DNA of 64,000 nt from Timema cristinae. Its lineage: Eukaryota; Arthropoda; Insecta; Phasmatodea; Timematidae. The DNA is taken from contig JBCFYV010000014.1 in NCBI GenBank assembly GCA_039000515.1, forward strand, positions 1 through 64,000, read 5' to 3'. The notes beneath the pieces are model-generated. The model was not told the DNA's origin. It searched no databases and saw nothing but the letters and a program-made list of their open reading frames with translations. The number at the start of each line of letters is the position of its first letter. Within the stretch, counting starts at the first letter, position 1. Below, piece by piece: positions 23,561 through 37,123 of this stretch. The position numbers were made by a program, and so were the translations under genes.

Positions 23561-24589
23561 ATTTATATAGTTGAAATACGCCATTGTTCAAGCTACAATG
23601 TAAGCCTGCTACATCTCGCTAGGACTAATTGTAGTATCAACCCTGTCAAGAACTATATTGTCAAAAGCAATTAATGAATCTTTAATCTAGTGATGATTAA
23701 ATATTTAGTATTTTTTCTTACGAGCCACGCATACAAAATAAAATTTAAAATTGCCAACAACCTTTAAAGTAGGATCTAGGTTTGAAAATAACACCATTTT
23801 TATTCAATGACAACAAGCAATATTATTATTATTATTGATGTCCAGACTTATTATTCTCACTAGGGTCGGATAAATTATAGAAAAAATAAAATTGAATTGT
23901 AGTTGAAAAACCGCCTCGTTGTCCAATTAGACTCACAATTAAAATTGAGAATTTTTTCAATTTGTTCTTATCTGTTTCAAAAAGGTCTATAAGTAAAACC
24001 CTTGTGCTTTAATATTATGGCAAGTTTTATATTTAAGAATCACAATGAGGTATTATGTTAGTTACAATATTTTTGTGAAATTTAGTTTTTTTTTCGTGTG
24101 CGTAAAAAACTGCAAAGCTTATTTTTCTAATAAAATCAATTACTAAATGTATGTTTTATTACTTAAAATTACAAAGCTAAAGGTAACGTTTGTATATTTT
24201 ATGTATGGGGTTTGACTTTTACTTGGAAATATTGGGGGAGGGGGTCTTAAGCTAGTCTCTGCCCCCAAGATAGAAAGAAGAGGGCTCAAGACCGTCCCCC
24301 CCCTGTTCTGGAGCCGCCTGCATGTACAGTAAACCACTCCCTATATATCAATTTTGAAATATAAAACTTTGAGCTATTTTCAGAATTTTCTAGTTTTCAA
24401 ATATCAGTTTTCGTAATTAGGCTAAAATAAAAATCCTTTGATTTGAGCTAGAAACATCCAAATCTAACTATCAAGTAAAAATTAAAACCAATCAAACCGT
24501 TAAGGCTGTGGCCCCATAAAGAATGAAAAAAACATTGGGGCAGAGAGAATTTCAAGCTCAATTTTTTTGAATTTTTTGGGATACACAAA
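23561..24589. other. Unassigned sequence
   Basis: Contains an (ATT)n run at 23821-23837 and a G-rich/C-rich patch at 24229-24305. The 24143-24337 minus open frame over that patch has no recognisable motif. Confidence 0.4.
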
Positions 24590-25170
24590 ACAAACGGAGT
24601 AGCCAGGTATATTTTTTAGGGTGGGTTAGGGAGGTCATGGCTCCCTATCGTCCACAGGTTAAGCAAACGTAACGTTTATTTAATGTCTCTCAGAAGCTAT
24701 CTGGGGCTATATAATTTATGGTTATTAATGGGCAGGGATTTAATACACTGGTCCTTTACAGTTTTATTTATTATTTAGAAACTTAGATTGAGCATCCTCC
24801 TCCAGGTTTGAAAAATGTAAATAGAGAGCTTCACACGAATTTTAAAAATTCTAAATATCTTCTAAATTCGAAGGCGTTTAGCTAATATTAAAAGAAAAAT
24901 AATCAATTGATGGGCCGTTATAAATATATCTAGAGGCTTCTTAATTGTTTTGTTTTTTTAAATATGAGGTAAGACACTTCTTAAATGATTTAGGACGAGT
25001 ATGATTTTTTTTTACATCGTGTAATACTCCAAGAGCTAATAAAGTTATCCAACTGTGAAGAGTTTTCCAGGGAAGGCTGAACTTTTTAGGGCTGGGGATG
25101 GGGTACAAGTCCTCAAAAATCTATTCTTGGTTAATTGTCTCTCCCCCCCCCCTTTCACACATAAGGGTTC
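24590..25170 (-). repeat. Diverged array of the ~100-bp tandem family, second block
   Basis: GTCTCTCAGAAGCTATCTGG (24684) and AGGTTTGAAAAATGTAA (24804) match the family. The block starts after GGAGTAGCCAGGTATATTTT, which resembles the left terminus at 14047 (ATAGCCAGGGGGATTTT). So it is probably a separate element copy. Confidence 0.5.
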
Positions 25171-26287
25171 TGCAGACACTGAAACAAACATTTTTAAAGA
25201 TGATTTCGTCCTTCTCTAATAAAGTTTGAGTATCAAAATTTGTACTTGAAAAAGGTTAAGTTCACCCCTGCTCATATTTGAGAATTGTAAACATTTTTTT
25301 ATTTAAAGGCCTTTCAATACTTGGACCAAATGTATGGAAGATTTGACTCATATCTAGCTGCAATCTTTTGAGGGGTTGGTATCTGGAGATCCCCTCCCCC
25401 ATATCTTATCCATATTCTTAATTCCTATTCAGTTAGAGGACAGATCCCGTAGTGTAGATGCCTGTCTTGCGACTTCGCAGGCGTGTGTACGCGAGGTAAT
25501 CAACCACTGCAACCCTCCCACCCCCCAGACACAACTCTCTACCACACCCGCCCGCCCAACCTAGTCGCTGCCCACCCCACTAGCAGTGCTTAATACTCAA
25601 GGGCTTTTTGTTTAACCCTAACTCTAGAACCCACTACACCCCGCTTCCACAGTTTTCCCCACTTCTCACTAATACTTTACATTCCTTTCCAATAATTTTT
25701 GCTATTAGACTACACTGCTTTGTTGCATGAATAATCACAAAATCTACAACCTATTTGCTAGAAAAATTACCTAAAACCTATAGTAATAAATAAATACTTG
25801 AATGTTCATTTGTCTGAAACGTGTAAATAAGGCAGTAGTATTAATTTTTTATTATGGATTTTTCGGAGTGTTGGGTGGTTTTTTGAACATCCAAACCTAC
25901 CCTCTGGATACAGACTTTACAGAATTCGTCAATATCCAACTTCATCTTGAGGTCGAAAACATTCATGGTTACAAGACTATTTCCCATAACGAAAGTAAAG
26001 ATAATGCTCGACGGAAATTCTAAATTATTCATGAATTTAGCTCAGTCTTATAATCATCTTTACAAATGTGTACATTAGTAAAGAATACCTTAAAGGGAAT
26101 TCACCATGGGACTTGGCTTGCGCCTCACCACGTTTTGTTTTATGTTTAGCATTTTACATTTTTTACGGTTACAAAATACCGTGCTATATGAAAATTATCA
26201 GAGTTCATGGCTTTATAAAATCTTTGTGAGGATTTATTGATTACCAAACCCGCTACTTAGCTATGACAAGTCGTGTATTAATCACAA
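25171..26287. other. Unassigned sequence
   Basis: Slightly GC-richer at 25380-25570 with CpG dinucleotides and C-rich runs. The open frames here (25376-25564, 25802-26032) are not recognised. Confidence 0.4.
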
Positions 26288-26470
26288 TCTTGTGATTGTG
26301 GGGAATGCCAGGCCTCCACGGGGTTCGGATCCACGTTAAACTGTAGTAGGTCCTCCTTTTCTATCCACATCCCCCTACCATTAACAAATTAGCTTAAGTG
26401 CGTATAACCCAAAGGGTAGTTTAGGACGCGGTGATAATAATACTTATAATAATAAGAATAATAATAATAC
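26288..26470 (+). mobile_element. SINE family 1, 5'-truncated copy
   Basis: Begins ATCTTGTGATTGTGGGGAAT, then CGGGGTTCGGATCCACG and AACTGTAGTAGGTCCTCC. It ends GTGCGTATAACCCAAAGGGT, then AGGACGCGGTGATAAT and (AAT)n-like sequence. Orientation and truncation point are like the copy at 6926. Confidence 0.8.
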
Positions 26471-27539
26471 TTTGTTAGGGATCAATTAACCAATATTTAC
26501 ATTGCTAATGTTATTATAAAATAAGTTTCACACATTTATGAAAGGATTAGGGCTTTGTTAGGGAAACTCCATAAAATACTAAAAGTGGTTGTTTATAATC
26601 CATCTAAATTAATTGTTCTAGTTTAGAAGAAAAAATATTTGTTCTTCTAATTATTAAATGTAAGTCTCAGAAAACAAACGAAATTTCCTACAATCATTAA
26701 TACTATGTTAACGGATATAAACTAAATTCAATAGTAGGTGTTGTGTTTATTTTCTCAAAATTATATTTAGAACTTGAATACCACCACTGGTGGTCATAAA
26801 GCGAAGGTCACAATAAGTCTTGGTCTGATTTTCCCACGTATGGTGAGGTCGGGTATTGTATTACAGATGGGCTTATAGATTTTCCTTTTTTAATATGTTT
26901 ATACCCTACTCCCTTTAGGCAAATAGCATACATGTTTCTAAATTCTACCTTCCTTATCCCTTTCCCAACAAAATAAATATGAGGATTTTAAGGGGGCACG
27001 ATATGAGTAATAAGGACGCTGTGCAATGTAAATTGCTTTAGGACAGTCTGTGCCCTCTCAAGCCCACAACCCTAAGCAATTGAAACTTTTTTATTAGTAA
27101 AGAGTTTAAGTGAGTATTACTAATCGCTTGGGCTTACATAATGGTTTTGCAGTTAGCTAGGTGCGTCTTCAGGGAGGGGGGGGGGGGTGACCTTATTTAT
27201 AGCTCCCTTCCATATCCTACTCTCTTAACCTCACACCCTCAATTTCCCCTCAACCTTTTCCACCCTCTTCCCATACCCAGGTTATTGACTCCCGTGGATT
27301 GACGGCTCACGATAGTTTTGGTTGGAACATTACTGTTAAAGTATATTGTGCAATCTGGTTTTCCCGTTTGTTTGTGACGTCATCCCACCAACTTCCTCCT
27401 CAGACTGATAGATGGTAGAACTCGTTCACCATGAGGTATAGCTCCGTTCCCCATCACCATCACCCACTTTACGCCAACCCCCTTTTTATATTAATATTTA
27501 GAGTGTTTTCATGTTCCCTGGGAAGGGTATATAGTGATA
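26471..27539. other. Unassigned sequence
   Basis: A 13-bp palindromic-looking ACCACCACTGGTGGT lies at 26780-26794 and a G-run at 27175-27188. Nothing else is recognised. Confidence 0.4.
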
Positions 27540-27770
27540 ATTGGGTGAGTATTCACAAAAATATTATTTATAGGGGTTAGGAAGTTTTTTATAATATTGG
27601 AAAACGAGCTTACATTTTGCATAGAGGTAGAAGAGTGGAAAACTAATTTTGGCCAAAACAACCCTGGTAAACATGAGCCGAGATTTGAGCCATCGATCTT
27701 CCCCATATCAGCAGTCTGTAGTTAACTGTGAGAGTAACACCTTAGGCCACTGCGGCCACCGAAAGCGTGT
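27540..27770 (-). mobile_element. SINE family 2 copy
   Basis: Minus strand: head GGTGGCCGCAGTGGCCTAAG (A box), TTACTCTCACAGTTAACTAC, worn B box GGCTCAAATCTCGG, then the body TTTTCCACTCTTCTACCTC. It is 5'-complete and 3'-worn. Confidence 0.65.
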
Positions 27771-30700
27771 TTGTTAGATTAAAAAGGGGTAGATATTTGA
27801 AAAAAAGGGGTATTGTAACGACCAGTGACAGCTCGTTAGCTAAAATTAGTGTGGGTTGCTGCTACAGAAATTTTTAGCCTTTGTTTTTAAAAATTGTTGT
27901 TAAAAAGAAAAAAAAAAAACACATAAAAAGAAATTTTATTCAGGAACTATTATAAAATTTCTTAACAAAAAAACAACAGTTGTTTATTACTTAAACTTAT
28001 AATGGTTACTGTTTTAGCTTTGATCTATTCATTTAAATATGAATCCATTCTTCTTGTTTATTGGCGCAAAAATATCAATAATTTTCTCCTTGTATCTTGG
28101 AGACAATGAGAAAATTTTATCCATTGAAAGTACTCCAATGCGCATTAGTATTTTCTGTTAAATAATAGAACCGAAAATAAAAAATGGACTCCAATAGAAT
28201 AGCTGGAGGCAGATTAATAATCTAATTCTACTCTCTTCTAACACTTTATCAACATTCAGAATATGGTACACGGTTTTTAAGAACAACACATGCTGAGTAA
28301 AAAAAAATTTCCTTCCCCATCACCGCCAGAGGCCGGCACTGAGAGAGCAACAGTGCTCTCTCTACAGGGCTGTACCCGCCTTACTCCACCACTCCTATGT
28401 GGCGCATTGCTCACCACAGTCAAACACCACGGTCGCATGTCCTGTGAAGCGGCCATAGTTCCATACAAAGTATTTTTTCTTTGTATCTTTTCATAACTGG
28501 GGATCTGTATGAAGTACTGAATTAAGCTTAAGGAATATATATTGTAATCCAAAAATAAATAAGAATTAATAAAAAGGTCTCATATTAAATGTTATCGATA
28601 ATTTCAAGTGGAACTAGGAGGTGTGAGTTCCGCAGTGCCTATACACGAGCCGCACTGGTAAACGCCAAAGGGAAACAGGAATTGAGGCAAAAACGGGGTG
28701 CGTGTTCAATTAAAAAGCTACAGAGTGAACAAATTGGAGTACGTATTGACCAAATGGAGAAAGAATTGAGCATATGGGGTGAGTGATCATTAAAAAGGTG
28801 ATACAAGAGGTTGAGTAAATAGGGTACGTATCAATCATAAGGGTAAAACTATATTTAGACCAATGCGTGTTTCTTGTCTCTTAATTTGATGTGGTGCACT
28901 TCTTCTAAATTTTCTTCAATTACCCTAGTCCTTAATATAAAGATTTTAATAACTTAGTGACTAGAGCAGAAACCTAATTTTACCAATTGGTGCTTAAAAC
29001 TAGGTATGCTAGGGTTTACTAATGTTCCCAGATGTAATATGTGGAATTATATATCCAAATCACTAAAATTAGAGAGTAGTTCTCTTAAGGGCTGAAAGAG
29101 AAATAATCAGTTTTTCGCACTCAGCTTAGCAATTGTGATTTAAAATTCGTTTATCAATGAATTGCTTAATATTTAAAAAAAATTACTCATTTAATTTTTA
29201 CGTAAAAAATGATACACATAAAGGTAGCTTAAAACATATCAATTATCTCTCCATTTTTGGTTTCATTCTCCGCCAAATCATTGTGATAAGAAAATAACTC
29301 AATTAACAGTTCCAGTACTAAAAGTCAAAACATGTTACCTGAAATATATTTTTATAAGACCAATATTTTCAGAGTTTAAGGAAAATTATTTAGTTTTTAA
29401 ATCGAGAAGCTATGTGAAATGGGGACAGTTGGTTATTGATAGGTTCTTGTGGGACGAGAAGGTTTTCTATTCTCAAAAAAGTTTCTGAAACTGCTTCTAT
29501 CATTTCATGTATGGTCTTTTGTGGAATATGATGCTCTTTTTGACGTGAATACGTATTTAATTTGCTACCATACGGGGGCATCCAAAAAACTAATGATAAC
29601 AAAATCGGGGGGATACAGTGTGGGCGTTTTGTAGTTTCGATCTATCCTCTACATCCAAATTAAATTATACCATGGATAGCTAAAGAATCAAAGAATGCAT
29701 TACGATACGCTGAGAACAGTGAGCATCGCGTGCCGGTTGTGATGGGGGAAGCGCCGCCATTTTGAGGTTATTTTGCTGCGTATCGTGGATTTGAATTAGT
29801 ATAAACTTTTGGACTCGGAGAAGCTAGATATTCGTTTAAGATTAATCGTCAGTGTCGTCAAAATCTATCAATTGTATTACACATTAGTTTAAGGGGAACC
29901 CCCTTACCTTTTATTTGTTTCAAATCGCTTACGCTTCGTGCTTGTAGAGAACTATTCAATTAATTCCCCTTGGGTTAACTCCTCTTTGTGTACAGCCAGA
30001 CATCTCGTCGCCTTTAGGTTGATATGACTGGCAGTATAAATTCTTTCCAAAATAGATTCCCGAGACCAAGAAAGTAGAGGGTTGGTTTCTTCTTTTTTTC
30101 TCGGCTAATGTTTGGAAGCCGGGTTTGGGTTCTATTCAAAATCTATACCTTAGCTGTAGTAGTTTTCATTCACATTATTTCAGTGTGTACAACATGTTAT
30201 TATATAGTATATTATATTTATCAATAATAGTATATTAGATTTGTATTTTCTAATTAAGGCTGTAGGGCTAAAGAACCTTGATATTATGCATTATTAATAC
30301 CAATAAATAATTTATTTGAAATTTAATCGTTTTTAAAATAAAAGTTCACCAATAAATTAAAATGCGGGTAAATCTTTTTTAATAGTTTTTATAATAATTC
30401 ATAATAGACCAAATTAAAACTACTCTTGGATAAAAGACAATTTATTTTTACATATAACTTTATATGCAGGATTTTGATTATAATATTTAAAATTAAGAAG
30501 GATCTTTTTATTGGAAATGCACAAACATTCTTCTGACAAGGATGTAAATAAAGAATATGATAAACTATAAAGGTGATAAACCATCCAAGGCGTTTTGGCC
30601 AGGTTATTACTCTAATTCTTTAGGAAGAACAGGTTTAGAAAATACAAATAATAACATAAACAAAAAATGGTGGTCAAATAACTTAATAATTATTTTAACG

Positions 30701-32582
30701 GAGGCCTATTTATAATTATATTGAATAGTTTAAAGATGTAAATCACATTACTGAGCTATGAATAATCAATGTAGTTTTACTACCGTTTGTGACAGTCATT
30801 TTACTCGTCTTACGATCAAAATTATAGTATACTTAACATAAGACAATAAAATATAAAATTATATTTAGTAAAATTTTACAATACTTTACAAAAAACAATT
30901 GTGAAAAGTTAATACATTACATGTGTGTTTAATTCGCATTGTATTTACAAAGTCCATTCAATTTAGGTTAGGGAAAGAACTATAAATAAAACAATGACAT
31001 ACTAATCATTTCTCATTTATTTATTATTATAACAAAAAATCTTTGTAAAGTGTCTAATCTTTAAAATTACTTAAATTAAGTAATGGAAGTTAGTGATTAA
31101 CTAATGTTGAAATTAAATATAACAATATAAGATTTCCTTAAATGATTGAGTAATGTTGTTTTTGGGGTTTCCTATTGTTTACAAGTATCAAACAATGGTA
31201 TGTAAAAGTGTAATTGAAAAAGTGGTTTTATAATAAAATTAAATAAATTTCATATAGAGTCATGTCAACAATATAAGTTAACAATAAAGATAAAAATGTA
31301 AAGGTAAATAATATGGATGCAATAGCTCTTTGTTACAATTGCATATAATTAGAGCAAGTAGAGTTAGCTAAGACAGGGTTGTTACAATTCTATCTAGCCC
31401 AAAGAAAACCCATATAGGTTTTTAGTAAAAAATACCCACTTAAAAAACAAACAAAATATTATATTTTGAATACAAAGCAATTGTATAATTTTTTTTAAAG
31501 TAGTTAGTCTATTTTCCTTTTAATATTTTAAAATATGATTAATTACTTTAATAAAAATATAGATAGATTGAAAATGGAATTAAACATACTGATATTGGAT
31601 TAGATTAAACTAATGTTATTGAATATTTTAAAGAATTCACATACAATTTTAAATTTAAAACATTCATTTTTAAGAACCAAATTTTACTAACATGATTGGA
31701 TGAAAGTTTTATTTTGAATTTTGTTAACCAGTGTCTATTGTTTTAAACCCTTAAAAAAATTGATTTACAAAATATAATATTATCGTTAGGCGTGGACGTT
31801 ACTTTCTTTGTAAAGTAACAGTCTAGGCACTAATTAATATGTTAGAATGATTGGTCAAATTAGATAACATACATAATATCTTTAATCAAACCACAACAAA
31901 CCCAATAAAACCTAATACAGCCCAACTTATTTTTTAAATAGCCGGGTCTTTTTCAAGCCTGAGCTAAGAGCTATTCATTGAGAATACAAAGTTAAACAAT
32001 TAAAAATAACAATTCTAGAATTGTACTTTTGTGTGTATGATATTTGAACACACACAAACACATATACAAGGACACAAACATGTTTGGTTTGTGATCTTCC
32101 CCTGCCCACAATTTATAAGCGAAGGGTGTCCAAATTAATGTGTATTCAATAAATAAATGGTACAGTGCACCGCACAGTAATTCCTTTGGGTTACTGACAA
32201 CAAATTATGAAAATTTGTTTCCTAATTGTAATATACAATGGAAGTAAACCAACTATTGGTTAGTTACTAAATGAGAACGTATGTAAGATTGTGTCGTACT
32301 ATACATTTTAATTTATATGAAAATGTTTATAAAGTGATAGTTTTCCATTAATTTATCACAAAATAAAATACTGTCAAAAATGTTTCCAAGCAAAAAAAAA
32401 AAAAATCAGTTATTTTAATAGATATAATGTAGTTCTGATAATTTATAAATGACAACATATTAACATAGAAAATTTGAGTGTTTCCTCAAATTGAAGCTGT
32501 ACCACCAAAAAAAGAATAATGCAGAATTTCTCTGTTTGTTCTTCCTTGGGTATTAAATACTCGCGTGTTGTGTGTGTGAGAA
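27771..32582. other. Long AT-rich unassigned stretch
   Basis: Two CpG-bearing islands stand out. 28310-28460 holds overlapping open frames on both strands (28277-28552 and 28290-28496) with no recognisable domain. 29700-29770 holds GCCGCCATTTTG, a YY1-like motif. The 28589-28786 open frame is also unrecognised. The rest (29900-32580) is very AT-rich with no signal. Confidence 0.4.
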
Positions 32583-32591
32583 TATAATATA

Positions 32592-32642
<51 letters not shown>

Positions 32643-32652
32643 TATATATAGG
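32583..32652. repeat. (TA)n microsatellite
   Basis: About 65 bases of alternating TA with a few TATTA interruptions. Confidence 0.95.
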
Positions 32653-32984
32653 TCAGTGGCACGTCCAATAGAGAGAAAACTGGGAATTGGTCTCCCTTAA
32701 GACTCAATACTATTTTAATAAATACATAAATCATGTGATTGTTAAAATAAAGAGCATTAAAGATGTGTCGAGTGCATAAGATACCTTTTAAAACCAGGTT
32801 TACGATTTATATTTCAAAAGAGATAAATGCTCTACACATTAAAATAGCCCTTGAATTTCCTATTGAAAAAAAAGTAAATTCACACTAGATTCGATATATT
32901 GTATGCAAGGCCAGATAAATATTGAATTAAAACTACCTTATTTATTGTTTAAAAATAACAAAAAAACTACAAGGAACGATCTAT

Positions 32985-33240
32985 ATCTAATAGTATTGTG
33001 ATTGTCAAAAAAATCTAGCTCGAAATTTCGATAAATGTCAACGTTTCATGACCCTGAAACCAAAAACATGGTTTCCACAATGTTGTTTGTTTGTCCGTCT
33101 GTCTGTCCGTCACTTTTCCCTTAGTACCCCTTTTATATGCTTAAACCTTATTTTTACCTTATTAAACCCTTACAAATTAAATTGCTTTAATTTTTACTCT
33201 TTTTAATCTTTTTAGTTACCCTAAACTATTCTCCCGGGCA
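32985..33240 (+). repeat. Fragment related to the fold-back element
   Basis: TATTGTGATTGTCAAAAAAA, TCTAG, then TTTCATGACCCTGAAACC and TTTGTCCGTCTGTCTGTCCG match the arm or centre of the 16608-19764 element (TATTGCGACCGTCAAAAAGA, TCTAA, GAACCCTAAAAA, GTCTGTGTGTCTG on the minus strand at 18760-18870). No termini are seen. Confidence 0.45.
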
Positions 33241-34514
33241 AAGCTGTACTTCATGCTAGTAATAAATAAAAACAAAAGTGAGTTTAGGTGTGTGTTCAGA
33301 AAAATCCAAGCCCCTTCAAGATAGGATGAAAAATTGAAATTTTGAAGATCTTTAGAAGGACCACCTCATTTAACAAGGAAAATTTACCAAAAGAGGAATT
33401 TCAAAATTGGGCTCCAGGACTTGGGGGAGGGAGTCGTCTTAACTTCGGTATAAAATTGAAATTTGGGGAAAAGGTAGGGGGACTACTACAAAGAATAAGA
33501 TAAGTGTTAAAATTTCAAATGTATGAGTGAAAGCTGAGCGTGAAATTTAAATTATGATTGCCGTAGTTAGCTTGGTATTGTGACAGTAGGAATTATATAA
33601 ATGCTAGCAGCCGGATGTTGAACGTCCTAATTTGAATAGTTTGATATAGTACTAAGAATGGATCAGCCTGCTAGTAAATTATACATGTGAGATGATTTCA
33701 CCCTAAGCCATTATTTGAAATAAGTCTCTTCTCTAGCCCCCTCCACAGTAAACACAATATAATATTTAGTTATAAAAGAATGTCTAGCTATCTGGACTGT
33801 TATTATGTATGTTATGGTCAGATAAATAAATCGAGTGTTGAACAATGACGTTCATGTAGTGACGAAAAAAATAATTTGCTTAAATAATATTTGTTTTAAA
33901 TGAATTAATAAAAATGCATAGCATTTGTTAAAACAAAAACAATATGTGTCATAAAATAGATTTGTAGTTGTCAACACAAAATTGATATCTCAAATACATA
34001 AAAATGCACACAAGTTTGCAAAACAATAAATTAAAAAGGGGAATTAGTCATAAATGTTAACACTAAATGAATATACTATTTTAAAAAATCCCGTAGCTTA
34101 TGGAAACAGTCGTTATTTAAAAAATGTTCTTCACTAATTTAACACCCTTTAACATTAGCCCTAATCTTTAGTTTACTTTTTTTAAATCACCATAAATATT
34201 TGTATTTACCTAATGAGTTTATAGGAATAAAATATTTAAGAATCTCTTGGAAATAAACAAACACAATATTTCTATTGACAATATTTATTTGACATCTTTT
34301 CTAATCAAAAGAGGAGTGGTGATTTTACGCTCAAAGCTCCTCAATGTGTTGATTCATGTAAAGTTTTTTTAATGAGAAAAACAATATGCAGATTAAAAAA
34401 ATTCATACAAGTTAACACAAATAGCTATTTGGCATTTTAGTAAGGTTTTCCCTGGCTCCTATAATGAGCACAACACCCTAGATAAGGTCCTGCTCGACGT
34501 TCTTCGACTTTAGT
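33241..34514. other. Unassigned AT-rich sequence
   Basis: 33300-33500 contains repeated 'aaaattgaaattt' phrases, perhaps an old repeat. Otherwise nothing. Confidence 0.35.
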
Positions 34515-34745
34515 TTTTAGCTCATTGCCTTACTAACCGTTCGGGATATACAAATTTACTCCCGTTAATAGGGTAGGGGTGATGAAGGTAGAATGTAGGT
34601 GAAATGTACCTGTACTTGCATATAGAAATAAAAGAATAACAATTAGAAAAATATTTCGAGAATGACCGGCTGAGAATTGAACCCCGATCTTCCCGTTGCC
34701 AGTAGGCTAGACTAAATGAGCCTTGCATTTAGTTTACGTGCTCAC
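34515..34745 (-). mobile_element. tRNA-derived SINE family 3
   Basis: Minus strand: GAGCACGTAAACTAAATGCA, then ATTTAGTCTAGCCTACTGG, B box GGGGTTCAATTCTCAG. Its tail reads GTATATCCCGAACGGTTAGT, AAGGCAATGAGCT, a worn form of the shared tail. It matches the fragment at 2395-2525 in the head. Confidence 0.65.
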
Positions 34746-34865
34746 TAGTGCAGCAACGAATGATTTTGGTTGAGATTTTTATTCCTATTCTTGAGCAATA
34801 TTTGGTTTTGTGTTTGTTGCGCTATCTTCATACTTTAGCATTCAATCATATAATAATGCTAGAAG

Positions 34866-35165
34866 TTTGGTCGACTTCAGTGGTCTTGGAGTAGAGTGCT
34901 CGCCTCAAGATCAGGTGTTCGTGGGTTAAAACCCGCCGGGGTCAAAGGATTTCTTTCAAGTGATAACAATTAATAGCATAACTTCTTTTGGAGGGAAAGT
35001 AAAGCCATTGGTCCCATGTTGATTGTGGTATGTAGGATAACCCTGTAAGGTTTTGAAAATACCTTTCCCGGCAAAATTGTTAGGCCCTTTTGTTCTCACT
35101 CATAAAAATTCTCGTGTGCTCATATATAATCATTTGGTTCAGAAAGCGCATGTTAAATACAACAA
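34866..35165 (+). mobile_element. tRNA-derived SINE family 4
   Basis: Head TTCAGTGGTCTTGGAGTAGA (A box) and GTGGGTTAAAACCCGCCGGG (worn B box, 34921-34940). The body includes GGGAAAGTAAAGCCATTGG, AACCCTGTAAGGTTTTGAAA and TCTCACTCATAAAAATTCTC. It belongs to a different family from the other SINEs; its tail lacks the AGTAAGACGCG motif. Confidence 0.6.
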
Positions 35166-35339
35166 ATGAATAAAACTAGTAGTTGGACCCGTTCCTTACC
35201 CACGAAATAAAAATTCAAATAATCAAATTAATACGTTTAACACCAAACAAATTATTATCATTAATCCAGCCCTGCTGCTATCCATCTGTGTTATACACAT
35301 TTTAATTATTATAACGGAATAGAGCTAAGGAAAATATAT

Positions 35340-35460
35340 ATTAAAGTAAGCCTATCCGCATTTGCGTGAAGGAAGCGTGGATAAACACTTAGGGAAGAAC
35401 AGCCCTCGGTCCACGTGGCTGAGATTTGAACCCAGAACTTCCAGATACGAGCAAACCAAA
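35340..35460 (-). mobile_element. SINE family 2-like fragment
   Basis: Minus strand: GAAGTTCTGGGTTCAAATCT (B box), CGTGGACCGAGGGCTGTTC, CACGCAAATGCGGATAGG. The body resembles family 2 but the head is cut by the adjacent family 1 SINE region. Confidence 0.5.
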
Positions 35461-35478
35461 CATGATCTTGAAACTTGA

Positions 35479-35682
35479 TTGTGAAATCAAATGGAGAACC
35501 TACAGTTTAATGTGAGATCCGAACCACGGTGGAGACCTGGCATTCCACACATTCACAAGATGTCTTGTCAGAGGTGAAGGAAGGGTCTGGCAATCAGATA
35601 AATCTGTGCCGGGACCGAGGATTGAACCCTGGACCCCTAGCACAGAAGTCCGACAACTTACCCCTAGACCGCCAGGTCACCG
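35479..35682 (-). mobile_element. SINE family 1, head and body
   Basis: Minus strand: GGTGACCTGGCGGTCTAGGG (A box), CCAGGGTTCAATCCTCGG (B box), TCCCGGCACAGATTTATC, AAGACATCTTGTGAATGTGT, ACCGTGGTTCGGATCTCAC. It is one of the best-preserved heads. The tail is missing: the copy stops after AAATGGA, TTTGATTTCACAATC. The 35529-35738 open frame lies over it and is not a gene. Confidence 0.85.
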
Positions 35683-36984
35683 ATTTAATAGGAGAAAAAT
35701 TTACAAATCTATTAAATAATAACTACCATCAGATTTAAGGAGGTTAGTAGTACAAGTATTTTAGATATTTGGTGGGAGTTCCCCTTAATACTTATGGTTC
35801 CTAAAAGTGACAGTGAAACAACATTATTAACGTGTTTATTTGACTTCTCATGCTTTTCAGGTTTTTTTTTTTCATTTTGTTTATATTTCTAAAACCATCT
35901 TTTATCCTTGTTCCTTGTTTTAAATTAAATTCCATGTTTTTCCTGACACTAAATAATTCCCTGACTTTTTCAGGTTTTCCATATTTTCTCTGTCTGTACC
36001 CACCTTGTGTTTGCTTATTTCCAAGCCGTCAGCCGATAATTCATTTTATTTATTAAAAAGTTTAAAAGATTGTATAGTATTGTTGTTCACTTGTTTGGTA
36101 CAAAAGAACAATATATAGGTTAGATGAGAGTTTTAATACACCACAATATATTCTCTTTCTTGTAAAATAAAATACACTGCCTGACTTTCTATTCTGAGAG
36201 GAATTATCTTGTAATAATTTTAATAAGTTAAATTTTATTTTGTTCCTATAATGTGGTCTAAAGTTTTGGTTGTAAATTTCACCATGAATAAAATAACATT
36301 TCATTCAGGAACTTAGTTTATTTCGTTGCTTGTCTTGGAATTCAATTTTGTAAGCTTGTAAGTATTTAAAATTCTGGTTTTACCTCAAATTCTTCCTTTG
36401 GCTTCTTAAGGGGAGTTTAATAATATGGGTGCACACCTTCAGGCATAGAGGCAACACCTTTGTTTTGAGAAGTGTTTTTATGGTTTTTAAACAATAAAAG
36501 AACTATTTTTTTCAAAACTAACTTTCTTTAAAAATATATAAATTTTCAGAAGGGACTTCAGGTTTTCACAAAAGCCATCAAGTTTTTCAATTATTTATTT
36601 TCATATTTTATTGCATTGGGTATTTATTATTAAATGAGTACAACCTAAATACATTTTGAGCTACACTCTTATTTAATATATTATGATATTAAAATACTCA
36701 CTAAAAACGGAAATAATAAATGTTAAACAAAAAATTATGATTTATTATATTTATATTAAAAAAACAAAGCTAGTAGTTTATACTATAAATATTGTTTGAA
36801 GATAAAGATAACTTTAATGGTAACATCACAAATTTATATAAAATAATTTAATTTTAAAGAAAGTTTGGGTGAAAATATCATCAGTAATTAAAGAAATATA
36901 TATAGGCTGATTTTGGGTGAAAGAATAGTTTAAACTAGCCTTCCTTTTTTACAATACCTCTTGCTTCCCGTTTATCTACCAATT
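35683..36984. other. Unassigned AT-rich sequence
   Basis: Contains CCCTGACTTTTTCAGGTTTT (35961-35980), a phrase I associate with dispersed repeats in other genomes. No borders found. Confidence 0.35.
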
Positions 36985-37123
36985 ATGCCAATGGTTTTAG
37001 GAATTAGGAAGGTTATATTTATAAGTAGTGTGCCTACATTTGCATGGAGAAAGAGGAGAAAACCATGTTGGAAAAACCATCCTTAGTACACCCGACCAAG
37101 ATTAAAACCTGTTGTTGGTCGTT
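36985..37123 (-). mobile_element. SINE family 2 body next to the 51-bp array
   Basis: Minus strand: worn B box GGTTTTAATCTTGGTCGGGT, then TACTAAGGATGGTTTTTCC, TTTCTCCATGCAAATGTAGG, matching the bodies at 38231 and 39150. Its 5' (head) side runs directly into the tandem array at 37124-37590, whose units are the A-box half of the head. Confidence 0.7.

Noticed and set aside
35605..35682. Functional tRNA gene (and similar tRNA-like sequences at 10735, 17278, 38400, 41360)
   Set aside because: A and B boxes are present but each is joined to a shared SINE body, the acceptor stems do not pair convincingly, and the copies are dispersed.
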